DNA from: Schlegelella aquatica
Lineage (GTDB): Bacteria; Pseudomonadota; Gammaproteobacteria; Burkholderiales; Burkholderiaceae_C
DNA length: 64,000 nucleotides
Direction: 5' to 3'
Assembly (NCBI RefSeq): GCF_026013905.1
Contig: NZ_CP110257.1
Span: 496,001 to 560,000 of the forward strand
This document shows, piece by piece, positions 10,087 to 18,299 of the stretch. Numbering within the stretch: the stretch's first letter is position 1; every line of letters starts with the position of its first letter. The position numbers and the translations under genes are program-made. The notes under the pieces are model-generated. The model was not told the DNA's origin. It did no database searches and saw only the letters and a list, made by a program, of their open reading frames with translations.

Positions 10087-10268
10087 CTCAACTCGCTGCA
10101 TCGGGGGTGCCGGCCTGCAGCCGCTCGGGGCAGGGGCCCTGGCAGGCGGTGCGCGCACGGCAACCGGAAGCAATACACAAGGGGCACACCGGGCGCTGCC
10201 GCGGCCGGCGACCCACCCTCGGCCGCATGGACGAAGCGGGGCGAAGGCTCGGGTGCAGGGGGGGCGGA

Positions 10269-10721
10269 TCAGCCCCTGGGCGGACGGAAGAGGGTGTCGC
10301 CCTCGTCGCGGCCCCCGGCCAGGCGCAGCCGGGGCACGGGCTGGCCCGGCGCCGAGTGGGCGGGGACGGTGGCGGAGCCGACCGTCATCGCGGCCGGGCT
10401 GTGGCAGACCTGGCACTTGCCGCAGTCGTGCTCGCCGCCGGCGGCCGCCAGGCGCTTCTCGTGCTCGGGTGCGGCATGGTCGGGGGCGGCCTGCACGGCC
10501 TGCATGTCGGTCGCCGAGAGGGCTGCCGAGAGGTGCGGCGCTGGCTGCGCCTCGGCGCCGTGGCAGGGCGCCGCGCCGTCGGCGTGCGGCATCTGCGCGG
10601 CGAGTCGCCCCGCGCCGGTGAGCGCGCGCGACCACGACCCGTCCATCGCCCAGCCGCGCATGGGCAGCAGGGCGACGATCAGGCAGGCCAGGACGAGACG
10701 CCAACGCGACGGCGAACGCAT
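10269..10721 (-). CDS. DUF2946-like small secreted protein, first gene of the copper operon
   Basis: 150 residues from the ATG at 10721. It has an N-terminal signal or anchor ([25 protein letters not shown]), then a His/Cys-containing mature part: [14 protein letters not shown] and [15 protein letters not shown]. The C-x2-C-x2-C-H cluster resembles DUF2946 proteins that accompany copper genes, and it could bind metal. A -10 box ends only seven bases before the ATG and no Shine-Dalgarno is present, so the message may start at or next to the AUG. A 182-bp gap separates it from the next operon gene; no second promoter was recognised there. Confidence 0.75.
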   Translation of the reverse strand: MRSPSRWRLVLACLIVALLPMRGWAMDGSWSRALTGAGRLAAQMPHADGAAPCHGAEAQPAPHLSAALSATDMQAVQAAPDHAAPEHEKRLAAAGGEHDCGKCQVCHSPAAMTVGSATVPAHSAPGQPVPRLRLAGGRDEGDTLFRPPRG

Positions 10722-10728
10722 GGGCGCC

Positions 10729-10759
10729 ACTATAGACCTTCCCACGGCGGCAAGGTCAA
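10729..10759 (-). promoter_or_regulatory. CueR/MerR-type copper-responsive promoter of the copper operon
   Basis: On the minus strand a -35 box TTGACC (10754-10759) and a -10 box TATAGT (10729-10734) are separated by 19 bp, the overlong spacer typical of MerR-family activation. The spacer carries a dyad of two 9-bp arms around 5 bp, GACCTTGCC and GGGAAGGTC, spanning 10735-10757, very like CueR/HmrR copper sites. It reads into the DUF2946-like gene and the six genes behind it. No merR-family gene lies in the window, so the regulator must be elsewhere. Confidence 0.85.
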
Positions 10760-10881
10760 GGCCCTGCGGCGCGCAATGCCACATTTGCCCGCCGCCCCGG
10801 CGCCCCGTTCAAGTCCGCGCAAGTCGGCGGTCCTACAATCCCGCCACTTCCCGTACCACGCCTCACCGAGAGCCGATCGCC

Positions 10882-11814
10882 ATGAGCAACGAGCCCCCCG
10901 CTGCCGCCGCTGCGGCACCCGCCTCGCCCGATCTCAGCCACGTCTTGCCGCGCGACAAAGCCGAGATCCTCGCGCAGGCCTTGCCGTACATCCGCAAGTT
11001 CCACGGCAAGACCATCGTCATCAAGTACGGCGGCAACGCGATGACCGACCCTGCGCTGCAGCAGGACTTTGCGGAGGACGTCGTGCTGCTCAAGCTGGTG
11101 GGCATGAACCCGGTGGTCGTCCACGGCGGCGGCCCGCAGATCGACGAGGCGCTGGCCAAGGTGGGCAAGAAGGGCACCTTCATCCAGGGCATGCGCGTCA
11201 CCGACGAGGAGACGATGGAAGTCGTCGAGTGGGTGCTGGCCGGCCAGGTGCAGCAGGACATCGTCGGCCTCATCAACGCAGCGGGCGGCAAGGCCGTGGG
11301 CTTGACCGGGCGCGACGGCGGGATGATCCGCGCGCGCAAGATCAAGATGGTCGACAAGGACGACCCCAGCAAGGAACACGACATGGGTCAGGTCGGCGAC
11401 ATCGTCTCCATCGACCCGAGCGTCGTGAAGGCCCTGCAGGACGACCAGTTCATCCCGGTGATCTCGCCGCTGGGTTTCGGCGAGCAGAACGAGAACTACA
11501 ACATCAACGCCGACGTGGTGGCCGGCAAGCTGGCCGAGGTGCTGAGCGCCGAAAAGCTCGTGCTGCTGACCAACACGCCCGGTGTGCTGGACAAGAACGG
11601 CCGGCTGCTGACCGACCTCACCGCCCGCGAGATCGACGAGCTGTTCGCCGACGGCACCATCTCGGGCGGCATGCTGCCCAAGATCGCTTCGGCGCTGGAT
11701 GCCGCCAAGAGCGGGGTCAATTCGGTGCACATCATCGACGGTCGCGTGCCGCACGCCCTGCTGCTGGAGATCCTCACCGAGCAGGCATTCGGCACGATGA
11801 TCCGCTCGCATTGA
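10882..11814 (+). CDS. argB: Acetylglutamate kinase ArgB
   Basis: 310 residues of the amino-acid kinase fold. It phosphorylates N-acetylglutamate, the second step of arginine synthesis. Motifs: [10 protein letters not shown] (ATP phosphate binding), [24 protein letters not shown] and TISGGMLPK. The N-terminal Ala/Pro-rich extension to about residue 25 is usual in Burkholderiales. I chose the ATG at 10882, because the longer open frame upstream overlaps the copper promoter and lacks conserved sequence. Its stop overlaps a possible TTG start of the next gene. Confidence 0.96.
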   Translation: MSNEPPAAAAAAPASPDLSHVLPRDKAEILAQALPYIRKFHGKTIVIKYGGNAMTDPALQQDFAEDVVLLKLVGMNPVVVHGGGPQIDEALAKVGKKGTFIQGMRVTDEETMEVVEWVLAGQVQQDIVGLINAAGGKAVGLTGRDGGMIRARKIKMVDKDDPSKEHDMGQVGDIVSIDPSVVKALQDDQFIPVISPLGFGEQNENYNINADVVAGKLAEVLSAEKLVLLTNTPGVLDKNGRLLTDLTAREIDELFADGTISGGMLPKIASALDAAKSGVNSVHIIDGRVPHALLLEILTEQAFGTMIRSH

Positions 11815-12572
11815 GCGCGCGACGGCTGTCGCCTTCGGCGCGCCGGGTGCGGCGCGCCGCGCGCCCGGCGAAGGCTTGCGAGCGCGCCGGCAGGGCGCCG
11901 CCGGTGTGGCTGTTCGACCTCGACAACACGCTGCACGACGCTTCGCGCGCGGTGTTCGCCCGCTTGGACGAGTCGATGACGCAGTACATCGCTCAAGAGC
12001 TGGGCCTGTCCGATCGAGAGGCCGACCACCTGCGCCGCGAGTATTGGCGGCGCTATGGCGCGACGCTGTTGGGCCTGGTGCGCCACCACGCGGTCGATGC
12101 GACCGACTTCCTCCACCAGACCCACGCGCTGCCCGGGCTGGAGGCGGCGCTGCGCGCCCACGCCCACGACAAGGCCGCGTTGCGGGCCCTGCGCGGGCGC
12201 AAGCTGGTGCTGACGAACGCGCCGGCCGCCTATGCGCGCCGGGTGCTCAAGGCGCTGGACTTGTGGCGCGAGTTCGATGGCGTTCTCAGCATCGAGGACA
12301 TGCGCATGTTCGGCCAGTGGCGCCCCAAGCCTGACGCCCGCATGCTGCGCGGCGTGCTCGTCCGCCTGGGCGTGCCGGCGCACCGCTGCGTGCTGGTGGA
12401 GGACACGCTGGCTCATCAGAAGTCGGCCCACCGGCTGGGTCTGCGCACGGTGTGGATGCAGCGCTGGCTGCGCGGCGCGCCGCACGGGCCGGAAGTAGGT
12501 ATTTACGTGCACCGGCGCCCCTGTTACGTGCATGCGAGAATCCGTTCGCTACAGAAGTTACGCGAACTGTGA
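11811..12572 (+). CDS. HAD-family pyrimidine 5'-nucleotidase
   Basis: About 253 residues if started at the TTG (11811) that overlaps the argB stop as TTGA. Alternative GTG starts lie at 11848 and 11904; the last has AGGGCG at good spacing and begins directly with [14 protein letters not shown]. The HAD catalytic D-x-D-x-T is FDLDNT, the second motif is VLTNA, the lysine motif is RPKPDARM and the acidic motif is [14 protein letters not shown]. It resembles SDT1/PPM-type pyrimidine nucleotidases found between argB and slmA in related bacteria. Its stop overlaps slmA by one base. Confidence 0.85.
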   Translation: MSARRLSPSARRVRRAARPAKACERAGRAPPVWLFDLDNTLHDASRAVFARLDESMTQYIAQELGLSDREADHLRREYWRRYGATLLGLVRHHAVDATDFLHQTHALPGLEAALRAHAHDKAALRALRGRKLVLTNAPAAYARRVLKALDLWREFDGVLSIEDMRMFGQWRPKPDARMLRGVLVRLGVPAHRCVLVEDTLAHQKSAHRLGLRTVWMQRWLRGAPHGPEVGIYVHRRPCYVHARIRSLQKLREL

Positions 12573-13225
12573 TGTCCCCCACCTCCGTTCCTGCTGCCCC
12601 GGCCGAGGGTGCCGAGTCGGTCACGCTCGGCGGCCCGATGGCGCGCAAGCGTCCGAAGCCGGGGGAGCGCCGCATCCAGATCCTGCAGACGCTGGCCGCG
12701 ATGCTGGAGCAACCCGGCGACGAGCGGGTCACCACCGCCGCGCTCGCGGCTCGACTGGAGGTGAGCGAGGCCGCGCTCTATCGTCACTTCGCCAGCAAGG
12801 CGCAGATGTTCGAAGGCCTGATCGAGTTCATCGAGCACAGCGTCTTCAGCCTCGTGAACCAGATCACCGAGCGCGAGGTCGACGGGCGCGCGCAGGCGCA
12901 CAAGATCGTGGCGGTGGTGCTGCAGTTCGCAGAGCGCAACCCGGGCATGACACGTGTGATGGTGGGCGACGCGCTGGTGCATGAGCATGAGCGGCTGCGC
13001 GCACGGATGAACCAGTTCTTCGATCGCATCGAGTCGCAGTTGCGCCAGAGCCTGCGGCTGGCCGCCGACGAGGCGGGCTCGGCCACGCCCACCGTGGATG
13101 CCGTCGCGCGCGCCTCGGCGCTCGCGGCCTTCGTGGTCGGCCGGCTGCACCGGTATTGCCGCTCCGGGTTCAAGCGGCCTCCCACCGAGCATCTGGACGC
13201 GAGCCTGGCCCTGTTGCTGGGCTGA
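12572..13225 (+). CDS. slmA: Nucleoid occlusion factor SlmA (TetR fold)
   Basis: 217 residues. The TetR-type helix-turn-helix lies at roughly residues 48-72 (RVTTAALAARLEVSEAALYRHFASKAQMFEGLIEF), followed by the helical dimer domain with IFSLVNQI-like and VVLQFAERNPGMTRVM segments. SlmA binds specific DNA sites spread over the chromosome and disrupts FtsZ over the nucleoid. The start ATG overlaps the stop of the HAD gene as TGATG. The argB-HAD-slmA order is characteristic of Burkholderiales. It is more likely SlmA than a metabolic TetR regulator because of the LYRHF...FEGLIEFIE signature. Confidence 0.92.
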   Translation: MSPTSVPAAPAEGAESVTLGGPMARKRPKPGERRIQILQTLAAMLEQPGDERVTTAALAARLEVSEAALYRHFASKAQMFEGLIEFIEHSVFSLVNQITEREVDGRAQAHKIVAVVLQFAERNPGMTRVMVGDALVHEHERLRARMNQFFDRIESQLRQSLRLAADEAGSATPTVDAVARASALAAFVVGRLHRYCRSGFKRPPTEHLDASLALLLG

Positions 13226-13286
13226 CGCGAGCCGTGAAGATCCGTCCCCGGGGGGGATTCGGTCACACCTTCGCGGAGGGCGCGCG

Positions 13287-13982
13287 ATGAGGCCCTCCAG
13301 TGCCGCAGCACCCCTCGGCTATGCTCGCTCGATGCTGCGCATGGAGGTGGCGGGCGAGCCCGCCGAGTTGTGGGCCGACAAGGCGGTGTACCTGCCACGC
13401 CACGAGACGCTGCTGGTGGCCGACGCCCACGTGGGCAAGGCCGCGTCCTTTCGCCGCTGGGGTGTGCCGGTGCCTCGCGGCACCACAGGGGGGACGCTCG
13501 GGCGTCTGTCGCGCCTGCTCGACCGCACCGGCGCGCGTCGCGTCGTGTTCCTCGGCGATCTGATGCACTCCGAGCGCTCCGATGCACCGGGCACGATGGA
13601 GGCGCTGGCGCACTGGCGTGAACGCCATGCCGGGCTCGGGCTCACCTTGGTGCGCGGGAACCACGACGCGCGCGCGGGCGACCCACCCCCCTGGCTCGGC
13701 ATCGAATGCGTCGACGAGCCGCTGCGGCTGGGCGGTTTGGCGCTGTGCCACGAACCCCGAGACCTGCCCGACGCCTACGTGCTGTGCGGGCACCTGCACC
13801 CCTGCGTGCGGGTGGCCGGGCGGGCGCGGGAGCGGCTGCGGCTGCCCTGCTACTGGTTCGGAACCCGGCTCGGCGTATTGCCCGCGTTCGGCGAGTTCAC
13901 CGGCATGATGCCGGTGCGCGCGGCGCCCGGTGACCGCCTGTACGCCATTGCCGACGATCGCGTGCTGCAAGTGGCGGGTTGA
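13287..13982 (+). CDS. PdeM-like metallophosphoesterase (ligase-associated type)
   Basis: 231 residues of the calcineurin-like phosphoesterase fold. Metal motifs appear in order: VADAHVGKA, FLGDLMHSERS, VRGNHDARAG, ALCHEP and CGHLHP. The pattern matches the PdeM family of ligase-associated DNA-damage-response endonucleases, which act with LigD/Lhr-like proteins; none of those genes is nearby. GGAGGG lies six bases before the ATG at 13287, supporting this start over the internal ATG at 13332. A structured repeat begins exactly at its stop codon. Confidence 0.82.
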   Translation: MRPSSAAAPLGYARSMLRMEVAGEPAELWADKAVYLPRHETLLVADAHVGKAASFRRWGVPVPRGTTGGTLGRLSRLLDRTGARRVVFLGDLMHSERSDAPGTMEALAHWRERHAGLGLTLVRGNHDARAGDPPPWLGIECVDEPLRLGGLALCHEPRDLPDAYVLCGHLHPCVRVAGRARERLRLPCYWFGTRLGVLPAFGEFTGMMPVRAAPGDRLYAIADDRVLQVAG

Positions 13983-14136
13983 GGCCCGGCGCTCGGCCGC
14001 CCGGAGCCGGGCCGCGACCCCCGTGGGGGGTGGGGCGCAGCCCCGGGGGCAAAGATGCAAGGCCCGGCGCTCGGCCGCCCGGAGCCGGGCCGTGACCCCC
14101 GTGGGGGGTGGGGCGCACGCCCCGGGGGCACGGATA
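13980..14136 (+). repeat. Two tandem copies of a GC-rich structured repeat of about 79 bp
   Basis: Copy 1 is about 13980-14058 and copy 2 about 14059-14136; they differ at only a few positions. Each unit contains a stem GGCCCGGC...GCCGGGCC (8 bp), a CCCCC-GT-GGGGG segment and a GGGG...CCCC hairpin, and ends near AAAGATGCA or CGGATACA. Copy 1 begins with the TGA stop of the PdeM-like gene. A third, inverted copy lies at 15531-15614. Fills most of the gap before the DUF815 gene. Confidence 0.85.
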
Positions 14137-14195
14137 CAAGGCCCGATCGCCGCGCCCGGCCGGTACACTCTCGAGCCTCCTTGCTCGCTCGATCC

Positions 14196-15074
14196 ATGTC
14201 TGCTTCGCTCGAAACCCTGGTCGTCCGCGCCGAACGGCTGCTGGAGCGGCTCGAGGCGGTGCTGCCTCAGCCGCCGGTCGCGCCCGACTGGTCTGCCTCC
14301 ATCGCCTTTCGCTACCGGCGCCGAGGCGCGCGCGCCGCGCTGGAGCCCGTGCGTCACGTCTCGCCGATCCGCCTCGCGGACCTGCGCGAAGTGGATGCGC
14401 AGAAGGAGCGCCTGGTACGCAACACCGCGCAGTTCGTGGCGGGGCGCAGCGCCAACAACGCCTTGCTGACCGGCGCGCGCGGCACCGGCAAGTCCTCGCT
14501 CATCAAGGCCTGCCTCAACGAGTTCGCGCCGCAGGGGCTGCGGCTGATCGAGGTGGACAAGGCCGACCTGGTGGACCTGCCCGACCTGGTGGACCTCGTG
14601 GCCGAGCGGCCCGAGAAGTTCATCGTCTACTGCGACGATCTGAGCTTCGACGAGGGCGAGCCGGGCTACAAGGCGCTCAAGTCGATCCTCGACGGCTCGG
14701 TGGCGGCGGCCACGGCCAACGTGCTCATCTACGCCACCTCCAACCGCCGGCACCTGCTGCCGGAGTACATGAAGGAGAACCTCACCTACACGCACACCGA
14801 AGACGGTGAGGTGCATCCGGGCGAGGTGGTGGAGGAGAAGATCTCGCTGTCCGAGCGGTTCGGCCTGTGGATCAGCTTCTACCCGTTCAGCCAGGAGGAG
14901 TACCTGGCCATCGTCGCCCAGTGGCTGCGCCACTTCGGCCTGGACGACGAGGTGATCGCCGCCGCGCGGCAGGAGTCGCTCGTGTGGGCGCTGGAGCGCG
15001 GCTCGCGCTCGGGGCGGGTGGCCTACCAGTTCGCGCGCGATTACGCCGGGCGGCTCGGGCGGGAGGGGCTGTGA
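14196..15074 (+). CDS. DUF815 family AAA+ ATP-binding protein
   Basis: 292 residues. Walker A is GARGTGKSS near residue 95 and Walker B is FIVYCDDLSFDEGE near residue 150. The N-terminal PIRLADLREVDAQKERLVRNT and the YATSNRRHLLPEYM sensor segment are characteristic of DUF815 proteins. The biochemical function of this conserved family is not established. I chose the ATG at 14196, just downstream of the repeats; the longer open frame runs through the repeats and is not conserved-looking. The stop overlaps the GTG start of mutT (GTGA), so the two are coupled. Confidence 0.9.
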   Translation: MSASLETLVVRAERLLERLEAVLPQPPVAPDWSASIAFRYRRRGARAALEPVRHVSPIRLADLREVDAQKERLVRNTAQFVAGRSANNALLTGARGTGKSSLIKACLNEFAPQGLRLIEVDKADLVDLPDLVDLVAERPEKFIVYCDDLSFDEGEPGYKALKSILDGSVAAATANVLIYATSNRRHLLPEYMKENLTYTHTEDGEVHPGEVVEEKISLSERFGLWISFYPFSQEEYLAIVAQWLRHFGLDDEVIAAARQESLVWALERGSRSGRVAYQFARDYAGRLGREGL

Positions 15075-15523
15075 GTGCGGGAGGCAGCGCCGACCGGTGC
15101 GGCGAGCGCACCCCGGTGGACGTCGCCGTCGGCGTGCTGATCGACCGCCAGGGCCGCTTCCTGCTGACCTCGCGTCCCGAGGGCAAGGTGTATGCAGGGT
15201 ACTGGGAATTCCCGGGGGGCAAGCTCGAGGCCGGCGAGACGGTGGAAGAGGCGCTGCGGCGCGAGCTGCACGAGGAGCTGGGCATCACGATCGGGCCGGC
15301 CCAGCCGTGGAAAGTGGAGCTCTACGACTACCCGCATGCGCTCGTGCGCCTGCACTTTTGCAAGGTGTACCGGTGGTCCGGGGAGTTCGAGATGCGCGAG
15401 CGCCAGGCCATGAGCTGGCAGGAGCTGCCGGTGCGGGTGCGCCCGGTGCTGCCGGGCACGGTGCCGGTACTGCGCTGGCTGGCCGAGGAGCGGGCCCACC
15501 AGGGCCCCACGCACGTCGAGTGA
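15071..15523 (+). CDS. mutT: Nudix hydrolase MutT (8-oxo-dGTP diphosphatase)
   Basis: 150 residues starting at a GTG that overlaps the DUF815 stop. The Nudix box GGKLEAGETVEEALRRELHE-ELGI is complete (G-x5-E-x7-R-E-x2-E-E-x-G), and the N-terminal strand VAVGVLIDRQGRFLLTSRPEGKVYAGYWEFPGG matches MutT. MutT removes oxidised dGTP from the nucleotide pool. DUF815-mutT-yacG-zapD is a familiar gene neighbourhood. An inverted copy of the structured repeat follows eight bases after the stop. Confidence 0.92.
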   Translation: MSAGGSADRCGERTPVDVAVGVLIDRQGRFLLTSRPEGKVYAGYWEFPGGKLEAGETVEEALRRELHEELGITIGPAQPWKVELYDYPHALVRLHFCKVYRWSGEFEMRERQAMSWQELPVRVRPVLPGTVPVLRWLAEERAHQGPTHVE

Positions 15524-15530
15524 GGGGCGG

Positions 15531-15614
15531 CCTTGTATCTTTGCCCCCGGGGCCTACGCCCCACCCCCCACGGGGGTCACGGCCCGGCTCCGGGCGGGCG
15601 AGCGCCGGGCCTCA
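15531..15614 (-). repeat. Inverted third copy of the ~79-bp structured repeat
   Basis: The reverse complement matches the copies at 13980-14136 nearly base for base, including TGAGGCCCGGCGCTCG at its head. On this strand it begins with the TGA stop codon of yacG (15614-15612). It lies in the gap between the convergent ends of mutT and yacG and may act as a two-way terminator. Confidence 0.85.
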
Positions 15615-15848
15615 GCCCTTCCCCTCGGGGTGGCCCGGGGGCGGCCGGTCCTCGTCCGGCCCCTGGTCCGGATCGGGTTTGACCCCCACGCGATAGCTCT
15701 CGCTCGCCCAGGCGCCCAGGTCGATGTTCTTGCAGCGCTCGCTGCAGAACGGGCGGAAGGGGTTTTCGGGCCCGTACACGCTGTCGCCCCCGCAGGTGGG
15801 GCAGGGCACGATCAGCTTGCGGGCCGGCGAGGGGCGGTGCGTCGCCAT
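15612..15848 (-). CDS. yacG: DNA gyrase inhibitor YacG
   Basis: 78 residues. The zinc motif C-P-T-C...F-C-S-E-R-C ([27 protein letters not shown]) and the [12 protein letters not shown] helix define YacG, which binds GyrB and inhibits gyrase. The tail after residue 58 is Pro/Asp-rich and variable. The ATG lies one base from the zapD stop. Order coaE-zapD-yacG is standard in beta- and gammaproteobacteria. Confidence 0.95.
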   Translation of the reverse strand: MATHRPSPARKLIVPCPTCGGDSVYGPENPFRPFCSERCKNIDLGAWASESYRVGVKPDPDQGPDEDRPPPGHPEGKG

Positions 15849-15849
15849 C

Positions 15850-16602
15850 TCAACACAAGGTGAGTTCGAAGCTGGCGTCTTCGTTGGCAGGCCTCAGCCG
15901 CCCGTCGGGTTCCTGCCGCATCAGGCGGATCGACACCATCAGGCGATGTCCGCTGATCTCGGGGATCAATCCGAGCGACGGGTCGATGCGCATGCGCAGC
16001 AACTGATAGGTCTTGCCGGCCGGCAGGCTCTGCTGGTACTGCCCCTGCTGCGCATAGACCTTGTGCGGGATGCCGGAGTCGCGCAGCAGCCCGAGCAGCA
16101 GCTGCAAGGCTTCCGCGAACGGCGCGAGCGTGGCGACCCAGTGCTGCAGGTCGGCACGCCGGCGCTCGGGCGCCGATTGCTGCCAGGCGTAGTAGGCGGG
16201 CAGGTCGAATTCGCACGTCCCGCCCGGGATGCTGATGCGGCTGCGTATGCTCATCAGCCACTCGTTGGTCGTGAGCGACTGTCCGGCCTTGCCAGGCGCT
16301 TGGTTCAGCGCCTGGAAGGCGTGCTCGATGCGCCCGATCACCTGATCGAGCACCTCCTCCTGGATGGAGGGGTTGCCACGGAAGCCGTTGAGCACGGCCT
16401 TTTGCCGCTCCAGTTCCTTGAGCAAGTCGGACTTGAGGTCGGCCCGCGAGGAGACGTCCATGATCTCGAACAGCGTGGCCAACGCGAAGTGGTGGTCCAC
16501 CGCTGCTTCCCGGGGCATCAACTGCCCGAGCCGATCGAACAGGTGCTCGAGCCTGAGCATCGTGCGGATGCTCTCGTTGAAGGGGTATTCGTAGCGTATC
16601 AA
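15850..16602 (-). CDS. zapD: Cell division protein ZapD
   Basis: 250 residues. [25 protein letters not shown] at the N-terminus and [12 protein letters not shown] mid-protein are diagnostic of ZapD (YacF). ZapD crosslinks FtsZ filaments at midcell. It is transcribed with yacG (one-base gap) and lies downstream of coaE across a 168-bp gap that holds no recognisable gene. Confidence 0.95.
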   Translation of the reverse strand: MIRYEYPFNESIRTMLRLEHLFDRLGQLMPREAAVDHHFALATLFEIMDVSSRADLKSDLLKELERQKAVLNGFRGNPSIQEEVLDQVIGRIEHAFQALNQAPGKAGQSLTTNEWLMSIRSRISIPGGTCEFDLPAYYAWQQSAPERRRADLQHWVATLAPFAEALQLLLGLLRDSGIPHKVYAQQGQYQQSLPAGKTYQLLRMRIDPSLGLIPEISGHRLMVSIRLMRQEPDGRLRPANEDASFELTLC

Positions 16603-16770
16603 GGCTGCTTCCTCGTGCTGCCCGGCATTGTTTCACACGGGCTTGGCGGCCACCAAGGACAGGGGGGCATTTCCACCGTGACAGGAGGTCACCGGGCGGG
16701 GCGGTGAGAGCCGCCGTGCCGGGCCGAAGCGCCGCCAGGGGCGCGGGGCGTCAGCCGCGCGGGCGCGCGA

Positions 16771-17373
16771 TCACCCACCCCAGCCGGCCCACAGCGCGCG
16801 CACCTCTTCGCGCAGCTGGTCGAGGTCCAGCCCGTCGTTGAAGATCACGGCGTCGGCCGCCCGCAGCCGCGCCTCGCGAGACGCCTGCTGCGCGATGATG
16901 CGCTCGACCTCGACGGCGGCGAGCCCCGAGCGCTGCACCACGCGCTCGATCTGGGTGGCCGGCGTGCAATCCACCACCAGCACCCGGTCCACGAGGGCTC
17001 GCCAGCGGCCGGACTCCACCAGCAGCGGCACGTCGTACACCACCGGCTGGCCGGGCAGCGCCTGGGAGGCCTGCCGCAGCGTCTCCTGGCCGATGAGCGG
17101 GTGCAGCAACGACTCGAGCCGGCGCCGCGCGTCGGGATCGCGAAACACCAGATCGCGCATGCGGGTGCGGTCCAGCGCACCCGCCGCGTCGATGAAGTCG
17201 GGGCCGAACGTCTCGCGGATGGGCCCGATCCCCGCGCCGCCGGCGGCCGTCAGCGCGCGCGAGATCGCGTCGGTGTCGACCAGCCAGGCGCCGAGGTCGA
17301 CGAGCATGCGGCCGACAGTGCTCTTGCCACTGCCGATGCCGCCGGTCAGTCCGATGCGGGTGGGGCGTTTCAT
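16771..17373 (-). CDS. coaE: Dephospho-CoA kinase CoaE
   Basis: 200 residues. P-loop IGLTGGIGSGKST at residues 6-18, DADAIS-like motif LVDTDAISRAL, the LLHPLI segment and VVYDVPLLVESG are all present. CoaE phosphorylates the ribose 3'-OH of dephospho-CoA, the last step of CoA synthesis. It lies 62 bp downstream of pilD, the usual arrangement. Confidence 0.96.
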   Translation of the reverse strand: MKRPTRIGLTGGIGSGKSTVGRMLVDLGAWLVDTDAISRALTAAGGAGIGPIRETFGPDFIDAAGALDRTRMRDLVFRDPDARRRLESLLHPLIGQETLRQASQALPGQPVVYDVPLLVESGRWRALVDRVLVVDCTPATQIERVVQRSGLAAVEVERIIAQQASREARLRAADAVIFNDGLDLDQLREEVRALWAGWGG

Positions 17374-17435
17374 GCCCGGCAGTGTGCCCGATCGTCACCC
17401 GAAGCGGGCTGGCGCAGGCGGGGGCGAGAAGAGCG

Positions 17436-18293
17436 TCAGAACCCGAAGCCCAGCCATTCCAGCACGGTCTGCGTGCCGAGGAGGAAGACGGCGCCGCCCG
17501 CGCCCGCCAGGAAGGGGCCGAAAGGCACATAGCGGCCTTCGCGCAAGGCGCCGCTGGCCTTCATCACGAGACCGACGGCCGTGCCGAGCACCGACGCGCC
17601 GATCAGCACCGGCAAGAGCATCGAGGGCCCCAGCCACGCGCCGATGGCCGCGAGCAGCTTGAAGTCGCCGTAGCCCATGCCTTCCTTGCCGGTGGTGAGT
17701 TTGAAGAGCCAGTACACCCCCCACAGCGCGAGATAGCCGGCCACCGCGCCCCACAGCGCCGAAGGCAGCGGCACCGTCCAGCCCAGCGCGGAGACGATCA
17801 ACCCGCCCCACAGCAGCGGCTGGGTGAGGTCGTCGGGCAACAAGGTGGTGTCCCAGTCGATGAAGGCCAGCGCGACCAGCACGGCCAGGAAGGCGCACCA
17901 CAGCAGCACCGGCAGCTGCGGCCCGACGCGCCAGGCGGCCAGCGCGAACAGCGCGCCCGTGAGCAGCTCGATGACCGGGTAGCGCAGCGAGATCGGCTGG
18001 CGGCAGCCGGCGCAGCGGCCGCGCAGCAGCAGCCAGCCGAGCACCGGGATGTTCTCGTGCCAGCGCACCGGACGCTCGCAGTGCGGGCAGCGCGAGCGCG
18101 GTCGGACCAGGTTGAGCGGCGGCCCTTCCTCGGGCAGCGGCTGGCCGAGCATCTCGGCGCTGTCGCGCCGCCACTGCCGCTCCAGCATGAGGGGCAGGCG
18201 GTGGATCACCACGTTGAGGAAGCTGCCGATGACGAGGCCGAGCAGGCCCAAGGTGGCCGGCGAGAGCCACCAGCGCAAGGATTCCTGGTCCAT
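17436..18293 (-). CDS. pilD: Type IV prepilin peptidase / N-methyltransferase PilD
   Basis: 285 residues of an inner-membrane aspartic protease with about eight hydrophobic segments. The cytoplasmic zinc loop has two C-x2-C pairs (CPHCERPVRW; CAGCRQPIS). The catalytic aspartates are in FIDWDTTLLPDD and GYGDFKLLAAIG. It cleaves the leader from type IV prepilins and type II pseudopilins and methylates the new N-terminus. It follows pilC by six bases. Confidence 0.95.
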   Translation of the reverse strand: MDQESLRWWLSPATLGLLGLVIGSFLNVVIHRLPLMLERQWRRDSAEMLGQPLPEEGPPLNLVRPRSRCPHCERPVRWHENIPVLGWLLLRGRCAGCRQPISLRYPVIELLTGALFALAAWRVGPQLPVLLWCAFLAVLVALAFIDWDTTLLPDDLTQPLLWGGLIVSALGWTVPLPSALWGAVAGYLALWGVYWLFKLTTGKEGMGYGDFKLLAAIGAWLGPSMLLPVLIGASVLGTAVGLVMKASGALREGRYVPFGPFLAGAGGAVFLLGTQTVLEWLGFGF

Positions 18294-18299
18294 CGGGCG

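Noticed and set aside
9681..11880. Long open frame joining the TolC region to the HAD gene on the plus strand
   Set aside because: The upstream part overlaps the copper genes and argB in other frames; only the last ~250 codons show HAD motifs.
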